Shown here piece after piece: positions 6,370-14,600 of a stretch of 32,081 nt of DNA. The position numbers were made by a program, and so were the translations under genes. Source of the DNA: Crocinitomicaceae bacterium (GTDB lineage: Bacteria > Bacteroidota > Bacteroidia > Flavobacteriales_D > Crocinitomicaceae); the NCBI GenBank assembly GCA_022448165.1, contig JAKVAS010000008.1, positions 1 to 32,081 of the forward strand, given 5' to 3'. Below the pieces are notes generated by a model that saw only the letters and a program-made list of their open reading frames with translations, made no database searches and was not told the origin of the DNA. Each line of letters starts with the position of its first letter. Position 1 is the stretch's first letter.

Positions 6370-7587
6370 ATGCGAGTTGCAATAATTGGAGGTGGTGCTG
6401 GTGGTTTTTTTTCAGCCATTGCTGTGAAGGAAAACCATCCAGATGCTGAAGTTATAATTTATGAGAAATCACTAAAAGTCCTTTCTAAAGTTAAAATTTC
6501 TGGAGGCGGACGTTGCAATGTAACGAATGGATGTGATACTATAGGAGAATTATCTCAAGCATACCCTCGAGGATCCAAACAACTCAGAAAAGCCTTTGGA
6601 ATCTTCAACAACAAACACACAATGGAATGGTTTGAAACAAGAGGTGTTCCACTAGTAACTCAAGAAGATCTTTGCGTGTTCCCAGTCTCTCAAAACTCGC
6701 AGAGCATTATTGATTGCTTTCTTAAAGAAGTAAAACGTCTAGGCATTTCCGTTAAAACAAAACATGGAGTTCAATCTCTAGACCCTTCTAAAGGGAAACT
6801 ACAATTACAGTTTCTTGATGAAAATCAGCAGTCCGAAATTTTTGATAAAGTAATTATTGCTACTGGAGGACATCCTAAAGAAAAAGGGTTTGACTGGCTT
6901 CGAAATCTCGGGCATTCCATTGAAACTCCTGTGCCTTCACTCTTCACCTTTAATATGCCCTCTGAATCAATTACAGAACTAATGGGAGTTGTTGTGGAAG
7001 AAGCTCTCGTTAGTATTCAAGGAACAAAGCTAAAAGGAAACGGTCCGCTTTTAATTACACACTGGGGAATGAGTGGGCCAGCAGTTTTGAAGCTCTCTGC
7101 ATTTGGAGCACGAATTCTTAATGAATTAAATTATGACTGCAATGCTCAAATCAATTGGGTAAATAATATAAATACTGAAATTGTAAAAGAAACGGTTCTC
7201 GCACTGTTTAAAAAACATTCAAATAAACAAATTTCAAATGTTCGTCCTTACATGCTTCCTGTTCGTTTATGGCATTACCTAATTGATCGGTGTGGTTTAT
7301 CCAAAGAAACAACCTGTTCTCAACTCGGAAACAAAGTAATCAACAAAATCGTAAATGCATTGACAAATGATGTATACGCGGTAAAAGGAAAGACAACATT
7401 TAAGGAAGAATTTGTAACCTGCGGTGGCGTATCATTAAGCGATATCAATATCAAAACAATGCAAAGCAAAGTTGTTGAAAACCTATACTTCACAGGAGAA
7501 GTGCTAGATATGGACGGAATTACTGGAGGATTCAACTTTCAGGCTGCATGGACTACAGCTTTCATTGCAGGAAAGCTACTGGACTAA
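6370..7587 (+). CDS. HI0933/YhiN-family FAD-dependent oxidoreductase
   Basis: 405 residues. The N-terminus RVAIIGGGAGGFFSAIAVKE is the GxGxxG FAD-binding motif, with IIYEKS as the ribose-binding acidic strand end. SGGGRCNVTN (about 44-53) is the HI0933 family hallmark, and the C-terminal TCGGVSLSDIN with LYFTGEVLDMDGITGGFN closes the second FAD-binding half. These flavoproteins are common but poorly characterised; a clostridial member (BaiN) acts on bile-acid intermediates, and that specific reaction should not be transferred here. Length is normal and all family motifs are intact. It has its own predicted promoter and is followed by a gene with a different promoter type. Confidence 0.88.
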   Translation: MRVAIIGGGAGGFFSAIAVKENHPDAEVIIYEKSLKVLSKVKISGGGRCNVTNGCDTIGELSQAYPRGSKQLRKAFGIFNNKHTMEWFETRGVPLVTQEDLCVFPVSQNSQSIIDCFLKEVKRLGISVKTKHGVQSLDPSKGKLQLQFLDENQQSEIFDKVIIATGGHPKEKGFDWLRNLGHSIETPVPSLFTFNMPSESITELMGVVVEEALVSIQGTKLKGNGPLLITHWGMSGPAVLKLSAFGARILNELNYDCNAQINWVNNINTEIVKETVLALFKKHSNKQISNVRPYMLPVRLWHYLIDRCGLSKETTCSQLGNKVINKIVNALTNDVYAVKGKTTFKEEFVTCGGVSLSDINIKTMQSKVVENLYFTGEVLDMDGITGGFNFQAAWTTAFIAGKLLD

Positions 7588-7605
7588 GAACTTTACATTT
7601 TCTTT

Positions 7606-7621
7606 TGGCACGTACTTTGCA
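7606..7621 (+). promoter_or_regulatory. Sigma-54 (RpoN) promoter of the DUF3108 gene
   Basis: TGGCACG (7606-7612), four bases, then TTGCA (7617-7621) is a full match to the -24/-12 consensus TGGCACGNNNNTTGCA, with the invariant GG and GC 10 bases apart. It lies in intergenic DNA on the right strand; transcription would start near 7632, 19 bases before the ATG at 7651. Confidence 0.8.
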
Positions 7622-7625
7622 TTCT

Positions 7626-7646
7626 TGAGTGTAAGACAAACACTCA
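7626..7646. repeat. Inverted repeat across the predicted sigma-54 start site
   Basis: TGAGTGT (7626-7632) and ACACTCA (7640-7646) are perfect 7-base arms around a 7-base spacer. Since transcription should begin near 7632, only the right arm would be in the mRNA, so a protein-binding site is more likely than an RNA hairpin. Confidence 0.4.
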
Positions 7647-7650
7647 TACC

Positions 7651-8439
7651 ATGAAAAAGTATCTATATTCTTTAGGATTAGCAGGGCTTTTAGTCGCGAT
7701 GACAAGCTCATCAATGATTACTTACCCATCTGTTTCAAATACTGCATTTAAGCAAGGTGAAAAACTAAGATACCGTGTAACCTATGGGTTTATGGATGCC
7801 GGAGAAGCCATCTTAGAAGTAAAACCAACATCAAAGAAAGGAAATTCCCGTGCTTTACATCATACGGTGGCAACTGGTCGTACATTAGGAGGGTTCAACG
7901 CCTTCTACAAGGTAAATGACAAGTACGAAAGCTACATTGATCAAAAATCAATCATGCCTTGGTATTTCAAACGGGATGTAAACGAAGGAGGCTTTAAGAT
8001 CAACCAATATTATACATTCAAACAACATCACAGTAAGGTAAACAATGGGAAGAAGGATTTCAAGGTAAAGATGGGAATTCAGGATATGATCTCTTCTTTT
8101 TACAAGGCAAGAACCCTTAATTTCAAAGGAATGAAAAAAGGAAAAACCTTCTCATTCGATTGCTTTATGGATGATGAAGTTTTTAAACTAAAAGTTAAAT
8201 ATGTTGGAGATGAGATTATCAAGATAAGAAAGGGAAAATTCAAGTGTCATAAATTTGTTCCAGTTGTGCAAACAGGAAGGTATTTTAAGAGTGAAGAAGA
8301 TGTAAATTTTTGGGTAACCGCGGATAAAAATAAAATTCCGGTACTTGTAAAAGCAAAGATACCTGTTGGAACTGTGAAACTACATTTAGTTGAGTGGAGT
8401 GGTTTGAAGAATGAGTTAAGCAGCAAAGTGAAGAAGTAA
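7651..8439 (+). CDS. DUF3108-domain secreted protein, sigma-54 controlled
   Basis: 262 residues with an N-terminal signal sequence (MKKYLYSLGLAGLLVAMTSS). The mature part starts FKQGEKLRYRVTYGFMDAGEA, the characteristic opening of DUF3108, and continues with the beta-rich repeats FYKVNDKYESYID and FWVTADKNKIPVLVKAKIPVG typical of the family. The protein is basic and probably periplasmic or attached to the outer membrane. Molecular function is unknown. The gene is preceded by a complete sigma-54 promoter and followed by a strong terminator, so it is a single-gene unit switched on by RpoN and an unseen enhancer-binding activator. Family call is sure. Confidence 0.85.
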   Translation: MKKYLYSLGLAGLLVAMTSSSMITYPSVSNTAFKQGEKLRYRVTYGFMDAGEAILEVKPTSKKGNSRALHHTVATGRTLGGFNAFYKVNDKYESYIDQKSIMPWYFKRDVNEGGFKINQYYTFKQHHSKVNNGKKDFKVKMGIQDMISSFYKARTLNFKGMKKGKTFSFDCFMDDEVFKLKVKYVGDEIIKIRKGKFKCHKFVPVVQTGRYFKSEEDVNFWVTADKNKIPVLVKAKIPVGTVKLHLVEWSGLKNELSSKVKK

Positions 8440-8458
8440 CAATTTCAACAGTCATTGC

Positions 8459-8490
8459 AAATAGGGGTGAAATTTCACCCCTATTTTTTT
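8459..8490 (+). terminator. Intrinsic terminator of the DUF3108 gene
   Basis: AATAGGGGTGAAA and TTTCACCCCTATT form a perfect inverted repeat centred at 8472/8473, followed on the plus strand by seven T. The T-run is poor on the minus strand, so it mainly ends the DUF3108 transcript. Confidence 0.88.
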
Positions 8491-8497
8491 GCCGATC

Positions 8498-8845
8498 CTA
8501 TACGCTCCCAAACATATGGATCCAAATAATTCTTGAATACCTGTAATTAGGAACACTCAATAGAAAAATTGCAGCTAGGATAGATATTAGAAGAACTATT
8601 GGGTTATTTGAAAAAAAACTTCCGATTAAATACGCGATAATACCTTCCAATACAACCAAACCATAACTCACATACATTGCCCCAACAAAGAAACCAGGTT
8701 CTTTTTCAAATCTTATTGAACAATTCGGACATTTTTTATTCATCTTTGGAAATCCAAAAGAAAAAAAAGAATCCTTAAAGATTTTCGCGTGTTTCTCTTT
8801 ACAATTATGACACTTCCCATTTATCATACGAATAACTCTGCTCAT
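8498..8845 (-). CDS. DUF983 family small membrane protein
   Basis: 115 residues from the start MSRVIRMINGKCHNCKEKHA. Two Cys pairs (CHNC and CPNC, about residues 12-15 and 39-42) form a zinc-ribbon-like cytoplasmic part, followed by GFFVGAMYVSYG and two hydrophobic segments (about 56-98), the DUF983 layout. A longer in-frame ATG at 8875 exists, but the predicted -7 box lies at 8865-8872, downstream of it, so the start at 8845 is preferred. Function of the family is unknown. The terminator at 8459-8490 lies between this gene and the convergent DUF3108 gene. Confidence 0.82.
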   Translation of the reverse strand: MSRVIRMINGKCHNCKEKHAKIFKDSFFSFGFPKMNKKCPNCSIRFEKEPGFFVGAMYVSYGLVVLEGIIAYLIGSFFSNNPIVLLISILAAIFLLSVPNYRYSRIIWIHMFGSV

Positions 8846-8864
8846 AATGACTATTTTTACATTA

Positions 8865-8872
8865 CAAAGATA
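8865..8872 (-). promoter_or_regulatory. Predicted -7 box of the DUF983 gene
   Basis: TATCTTTG on the minus strand, a perfect TAnnTTTG. Transcription from near 8860 gives a leader of about 15 bases to the ATG at 8845 and excludes the upstream ATG at 8875. Confidence 0.55.
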
Positions 8873-8901
8873 CATTGTGAGTGGTTATTTTTTATTAATC
8901 G

Positions 8902-8931
8902 ATTGAGACACTCTCTTGTACTATTGAGACA
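8902..8931 (+). promoter_or_regulatory. Direct repeat (operator candidate) in front of the AraC gene
   Basis: ATTGAGACA occurs at 8902-8910 and again at 8923-8931, exactly 21 bases apart (two helical turns), ending 2 bases before the ATG at 8934. The second copy overlaps TACTATTG (8919-8926), a one-mismatch TAnnTTTG box. AraC-type proteins bind such same-face direct repeats, so autoregulation is likely. Confidence 0.55.
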
Positions 8932-8933
8932 TT

Positions 8934-9815
8934 ATGAACAAAGTTCCCGTTTTATCCATACAACCATTTAATTCAGAACTGAATGAATCTGAAATCTATG
9001 TAAATGATTTCAGATCTCACCTCATCAAGAATAAAGATGTAATTCTAAAACCGCACAAACATGATTTTTTCTTAACCATAATCTTCACTAGGGGCACGGG
9101 AAAACACACCATTGATTTCAATTCTTATCCGGTCCAAACTGGAAGTGTATTCATGCTTCGCCCAGGGCAATCGCACAATTGGGAACTTTCTGATGACATT
9201 GATGGATTTGTTTTTTTTCATTCTCCCACATTCTATTCTTTATTCAATCAAGGTGTAGAAATTCTAAGCTTTCCATTTTTCTATTCTAGCTACAATGCTC
9301 CAAATGCCAAACTTTCTTCGAGCGAAATGTCTGTTATCCGACCGTTATTCGAACTCTTATTGAAAGAATTCAAGTCCGATCAATTGCTACGTCAACAAAA
9401 AATTGGAGGACTAATAAAGCTCATTTATATTGAGCTGACACGATCTTACATTAAACAGCATACACATTCATCAGAAAACCCACCCATGTACCTTAAGAAA
9501 CTGAATGAATTCGAACAACTAATTGACAAGTACTTTATTCAAGAAAAATCCGTTACAGTTTACGCCAATTGGTTAAACATCTCAAGAAAACATTTAAATA
9601 GAATCACAAACCTTATGCTCGGAAAAACGGCGACACAAGTAATTAGCGATCGTGTTATCCTTGAAGCAAAGCGACTCATTGTAGAAAACAACGAAAGCTT
9701 GAAAGAAATTGGATTCCATTTAGGTTATTCAGATTACGCCTATTTTTCACGCGTCTTTAAAACCCAAACAGGGCTGAATCCAAAAGAATTTAGATTCAAA
9801 TATCACAAATCTTAA
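8934..9815 (+). CDS. AraC-family transcriptional regulator
   Basis: 293 residues. The N-terminal part (about 15-130) is a cupin-like sensor domain (LKPHKHDFFLTIIFTRGTGK, FMLRPGQSHNWELSDDIDGF). The C-terminal 100 residues carry two helix-turn-helix units: VTVYANWLNISRKHLNRITN and then the signature LKEIGFHLGYSDYAYFSRVF with FKTQTGLNPKEFR. The start at 8934 directly follows the 21-bp-spaced direct repeat. Its stop overlaps the stop of the convergent hydrolase gene by 4 bases, with no terminator between them. The effector and targets are unknown; the adjacent hydrolase or the divergent DUF983 gene are candidates by position only. Confidence 0.88.
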   Translation: MNKVPVLSIQPFNSELNESEIYVNDFRSHLIKNKDVILKPHKHDFFLTIIFTRGTGKHTIDFNSYPVQTGSVFMLRPGQSHNWELSDDIDGFVFFHSPTFYSLFNQGVEILSFPFFYSSYNAPNAKLSSSEMSVIRPLFELLLKEFKSDQLLRQQKIGGLIKLIYIELTRSYIKQHTHSSENPPMYLKKLNEFEQLIDKYFIQEKSVTVYANWLNISRKHLNRITNLMLGKTATQVISDRVILEAKRLIVENNESLKEIGFHLGYSDYAYFSRVFKTQTGLNPKEFRFKYHKS

Positions 9816-11554
9816 GGCTGAACAATTGGCAACGTAATGAATGAAAATTCAGTTTTACCGTGATGAATTGTCAATTTTGGTGTTCCCCGCTTAGGCAAAC
9901 GATCAAAAACACTTTTATCCGCACCTGCGATAGCAACACGAATCGAGTGCCCTTTTTTCACCAAGACAGATATTGGCCACAACTTAAACGCAACAAGCTC
10001 AACATTTCCAGGTTTCATCAATGCACTATCCTCCTCATTGAACGTATGCATATTAAACTGCTCATTCGTTTGTAACGCTTCTTTCCTATGAATAAGCCGT
10101 AACCCTCCTTCCGTTATATATGTGCTACTTCCATCCGGCGCAACATCTTCCAAATATACGAATACACCACCATCAGTATGTGTTGAGGATAATTTTAAAC
10201 TCACAGTTGGCGTTCCTGTTATTTGAACCTCTTCCTCAACAGGCTGAGACGTATACACCAACATTCTTTCATCCATTTCATTACGATGATGAAGACCTAT
10301 AACAGGTCCACCCATCTGCGTTGTCCAGCGATTCTTTTTACTAGTATAGACTCCAAAATCTACCTTGTATGTATCGCTACCTTCTACTTCTTTAGGTTTT
10401 ACTTTACTCAATCCACCCTCTTCTTGAAAGTAGTAATTAACAACAGTTGCATTAGGAACAGGCCATTCATTCGATTCTTTATACTTCTCTTCTCCTAAAT
10501 TGTAATATTTAATGAGTGGCCAATCTTCAACCCCTTTATCAATTCCCTTTATGTAATGGTCGAAAAAATCTAATTGTAACTGATTCTGCTCGCTTATTCG
10601 AGGGTTCGGAAAATACAATGTGTCATTTCCCCTAAACGGACTTGCATGACTCCAACCTCCATGCGAAGTTGCCATCAATAATACTTTTTGAGGATTATTG
10701 AAATGCTCAAGTCGTGTAATTGCCCCTTCTGCCGTTCCAGCATCCATCCAACTTGCCAAAATGAGCATGGGTACTTTAGATTGTTCAATCTCCTTTTTCC
10801 AGTGCACAACTGAACAATCTTCGTAATCAAAAACTCCATTTCCTGAATTTCGAAAATGATTATTACTAACCAAGTCATATACGTTAGGATTCTTCTTATG
10901 CTCTGAGATTGCCGCTTTTAAAGAATCTTCATCAACTGGATGTATAGAACTTCTCAATATTAGAGAGTTATTTCTATCTAACAACCTTACATATATACTC
11001 CATTTCCGAACAAATGAACTTGCCATCATACCATAAGGTCGAACCGGGCTTCTATAAACATCAAAGTCAGACCAGCCAGGTATCACTGCTTTTATTGATG
11101 GATGGTTTGTCGCACACAACAACTCTGCTGTGGTGCCTGTATAGGAGGTTCCGTACGACCCAACTTTCCCGTCAGACCAAGACTGTGAGACAACCCAATC
11201 CAAGACTACTGAAGCGTCCATCACTTGAACAGGAGAATATTCGGAAATCCTCGTTCCAAAAGAAGCTCCAGTTCCACGAGTATCAACAATCACAATAATA
11301 TAACCATTATCGTTAAAATACTTATCTCGACCATGTAATTGAGGTACAGGTTCTTTCTTAGTAACCGAAGCTCTCCAATAACGTTCAAATTGAATTAAAA
11401 CAGGTAACTTGCCTCCCTTATAATCTTTGGGTAAATAAACATCTACAGCAAGCTTGACCCCATCTTCCATTGGAACATAATAAGAACTTAGTTTTTGCGC
11501 TCTCAATTTTCCAAGCACAAAAAAGCTCATTAAAATTAAAATCAAAGTTTTCAT
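9812..11554 (-). CDS. Secreted CocE/NonD-family (X-Pro dipeptidyl-peptidase-like) hydrolase
   Basis: 580 residues with a signal peptide (residues 1-19, ending KLRAQ). An alpha/beta-hydrolase domain follows: VYLPKDYKGGKLPVLIQFER, the oxyanion region DTRGTGASFG (91-100), the nucleophile elbow YGTSYTG with Ser137, a helical cap, then probable catalytic Asp271 (ILASWMDAG) and His in TSHGGWSHASP (298 or 303). The C-terminal jelly-roll (about 400-580, VQITGTPTVSLKLSSTHTDG) is the PepX_C domain. Relatives hydrolyse esters, acyl-amides or peptides; the substrate here is unknown. It lies 80 bases after the tandem UvrA-like gene on the same strand. TTG-N16-TACTTTTT near the gene start could be its own weak promoter. 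Confidence 0.88.
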   Translation of the reverse strand: MKTLILILMSFFVLGKLRAQKLSSYYVPMEDGVKLAVDVYLPKDYKGGKLPVLIQFERYWRASVTKKEPVPQLHGRDKYFNDNGYIIVIVDTRGTGASFGTRISEYSPVQVMDASVVLDWVVSQSWSDGKVGSYGTSYTGTTAELLCATNHPSIKAVIPGWSDFDVYRSPVRPYGMMASSFVRKWSIYVRLLDRNNSLILRSSIHPVDEDSLKAAISEHKKNPNVYDLVSNNHFRNSGNGVFDYEDCSVVHWKKEIEQSKVPMLILASWMDAGTAEGAITRLEHFNNPQKVLLMATSHGGWSHASPFRGNDTLYFPNPRISEQNQLQLDFFDHYIKGIDKGVEDWPLIKYYNLGEEKYKESNEWPVPNATVVNYYFQEEGGLSKVKPKEVEGSDTYKVDFGVYTSKKNRWTTQMGGPVIGLHHRNEMDERMLVYTSQPVEEEVQITGTPTVSLKLSSTHTDGGVFVYLEDVAPDGSSTYITEGGLRLIHRKEALQTNEQFNMHTFNEEDSALMKPGNVELVAFKLWPISVLVKKGHSIRVAIAGADKSVFDRLPKRGTPKLTIHHGKTEFSFITLPIVQP

Positions 11555-11634
11555 AGTAATAGGTTAACGTGTTTTATTAAAATACATGACAAAGAACGAA
11601 AAAAAGTAATATCTGTTACAAAAACAATCCCATC

Positions 11635-14600
11635 TCAATTACAGATTAATTCGCCCCCTATCTGTCCACTTCCAGGTCCAAGTTCTACTAGCTCATCTGC
11701 CTGTTCTATTAAAGCTCGATTATGTTCAACAAAAATAATCGTATCACCATTATCCACAATCGACTTAAAAACCTTCATTAGATGAATGATGTCAAAATAG
11801 TGAAGTCCCGTACTAGGCTCATCAAACAAATATAACGTTGTTCCTTTTCTTTTCTCAACTAGTGCTGTAGCCAACTTCAATCGTTGAGCTTCACCTCCTG
11901 ATAAAGTATTTCCAGCTTGACCTAATTGTAGATGTCCAATTCCAACCTTTTGCAAAACATTCAACATTTCGACAAGCATTTCATCTTTAAAAAACAAACA
12001 AGCCTCATCAATTGTCATTTGTAACACCTCCCCAATAGAGTAATCATCAAGTTTACAAGCAAGAATTAATCTACTATATCGAAGCCCCTTGCAAGAATCA
12101 CATGGAAGCCAACAATCACTCATAAAATCCATACTTGTTTTAACCTTACCATTTCCTCCGCAGGTTACACATTTTCCTTTTTTACTCTGATAAGAAAAAT
12201 CTGCCTTTTTGAGAGAAGAAATCTTTGCTTCATCCGTTTTAGAAAAAATGGTTTTAATCTTATCCAAAATACCAGTATAAGAAACTGGTGTCGTCAACCG
12301 ACCTCCTATTAAAGCCTCTTGATCGATCAATAAAACAGTCTCAAACTGCTCAAATCCTTCGATTGATTCACAGCCAACTGCTCTCTTCTTAAGCCATGAA
12401 GCATGTAAAACACCCTTCATTAAACTAGATTTCCCACTACCTGAAACCCCTGTTATGGCAGTCATTCTTCCTAAAGAAAATAAAACATCAATGTTCTTAA
12501 GATTGTTGATGAACGCTCCCTTCACACCAAAACGACCTTCTTTCTTGTTTGTTTTTGACACCTGTTGAAGCATTGGTTCATTCAACAATCTATAGGTAAC
12601 AGAATTTGGACATTGATCAATTTCTTGCAACTCTCCTTGAAAAACAACTTCTCCTCCCAACTTCCCTGCAAGCGGCCCCATTTCAACCAAATAATCTGCA
12701 TTTTCAATAAATGTCTGATCATGCTCGACAACAATTACTGTATTTCCGTTAGAAACAATTTTTCGTAAAACATCAATTAAAACCTTCACTTGCCTTTGAT
12801 CCAATCCAATTGTTGGCTCATCTAACACATATGTCACTCCGAATAAATGGGCTGATGTTTGTCCAGCTAAAGTAACTCGTTGTCGTTCCCCTCCAGAAAG
12901 TGTTTTTACAGACCTATTTAAACTTAAATATCCGAGCCCAAGATCAATCATTGTCTTTAACGAAGCCTTTACCATTGGAATAATAGTTTCAGAAATTGCT
13001 ATGATTACCCGATTCTTCTCTATTGATAAATCCTCAATCAACTTCAAACAAGACGTAATAGGCATTTGCGAAACCTCATGAATCCCCATTCCTAAAAAAG
13101 TAGTGGTTAACAAGTCCTTTTTCAATCGACTCCCCTTACAACATTCACACGGAACCTCATGTAACAAATCCTCAAGATCTTTAATATTCTTATTATTTAG
13201 TTTTCGTTGATATTCATCATCAATATAATTGCAAAATCCCATCCATTTTGCTGTTAATGACTGAACCCCTGTACTTGATTTTGTGGTATAATTCCAAGTT
13301 ACATTCCACTCTAAATCTCCTGTTCCGTACAAAATTTTATTTTTGACCTCATTCTTTAGCTCCGTCCAGGGTAACTGAAGATTCCAGTCATATTGTAATG
13401 CCACCTCTCTTAACGTAGCCATAAACTGACCATTCAAATCTCCATAATACCTAATACCTTTTTTACTTGATATTGCTCCTTCAAGTACCGTTTTTTGAGG
13501 ATTGATTATGATTTTATCCGGATCACATGTCAATTGAACACCTAATCCTTGACACTCTGGGCATGCTCCCAAATGATGATTAAATGAATAATGTTGAGCG
13601 CTAATCTTTTTTCCTTCCTGCTGAGCTATTCGTGAATACAATAAGCGGAACGAATCATAAACACCTGACAATGTACCAACTGTGGATCGTTTAGAAGGGT
13701 TTCCTACCCTTCTATTTACTCCAATCGCAGGACCTAATCCCTTACACGAAAAAATCTCCGCTTCATTATTCTGATGTATAAAGCTTCTATTATATGTTGA
13801 TAATGATTCGGAAAAACGTGCTTTCGCTTCAGAAAACAATGTATCATACACCAATGATGACTTTCCACTGCCCGAAAGCCCCGTTACAACCGTGAGTTTA
13901 TTTTTAGGAAAGCGCACATCAACATTCTTCAATGAATGAGTAGTAACTCCCGTTAAGGCAATTTCCTTTTCACGATTTATTACTATCGATTCCTTTTGGT
14001 TTAATGCATACTTTTTTCTCTGAGGCTTTGGCTTTCCCTGATAAATAATTTCTCCTCCATTTCTACCGCTTTTGGAACCTAGCTCTATATGCCAATCACT
14101 CCAACCAATAATGATTTCACTCTGCTCAACGCAAACAATTGTATTTCCTTTTTCCTTGATCCGTTCAAAAAGGTTCATTAACGTTTTAATATCTTCATGA
14201 TGCAGCCCAACACTTGGTTCAACAATGACAAACAATGTATCACCCGTATCTTTCTTTTGTAATTGATTGGCAATCTTTATACGCTGTGCTTCTCCACCAG
14301 AAAGTGTTGTTGAAGATTGTCCAAGCGTTAAATACCCCAATCCTATTTCTTGCAGGATATTCAACCCCTTTAATACTTTTCTTTCGTCTGAGAAAAGTCT
14401 GATTGCTTCATTTACTGACAGCTTGTAAACATCAGCAATTGATAACCCCTTATATTTTATCTCTAAAGTTTCTTTATTGAAGCGATCTCCGTTACATGTC
14501 TCACAAAGCAAATCAACATTTCCTAAAAAATGCATTCCAATTTGCGTTTTTCCAGCTCCTTGACATTGCTCACACCTTCCTCCTTTATTGTTAAATGAAA

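Noticed and set aside
8845-8875. Longer N-terminus of the DUF983 protein starting at 8875
   Set aside because: The perfect -7 box lies downstream of that ATG, and family similarity begins only after the internal Met.
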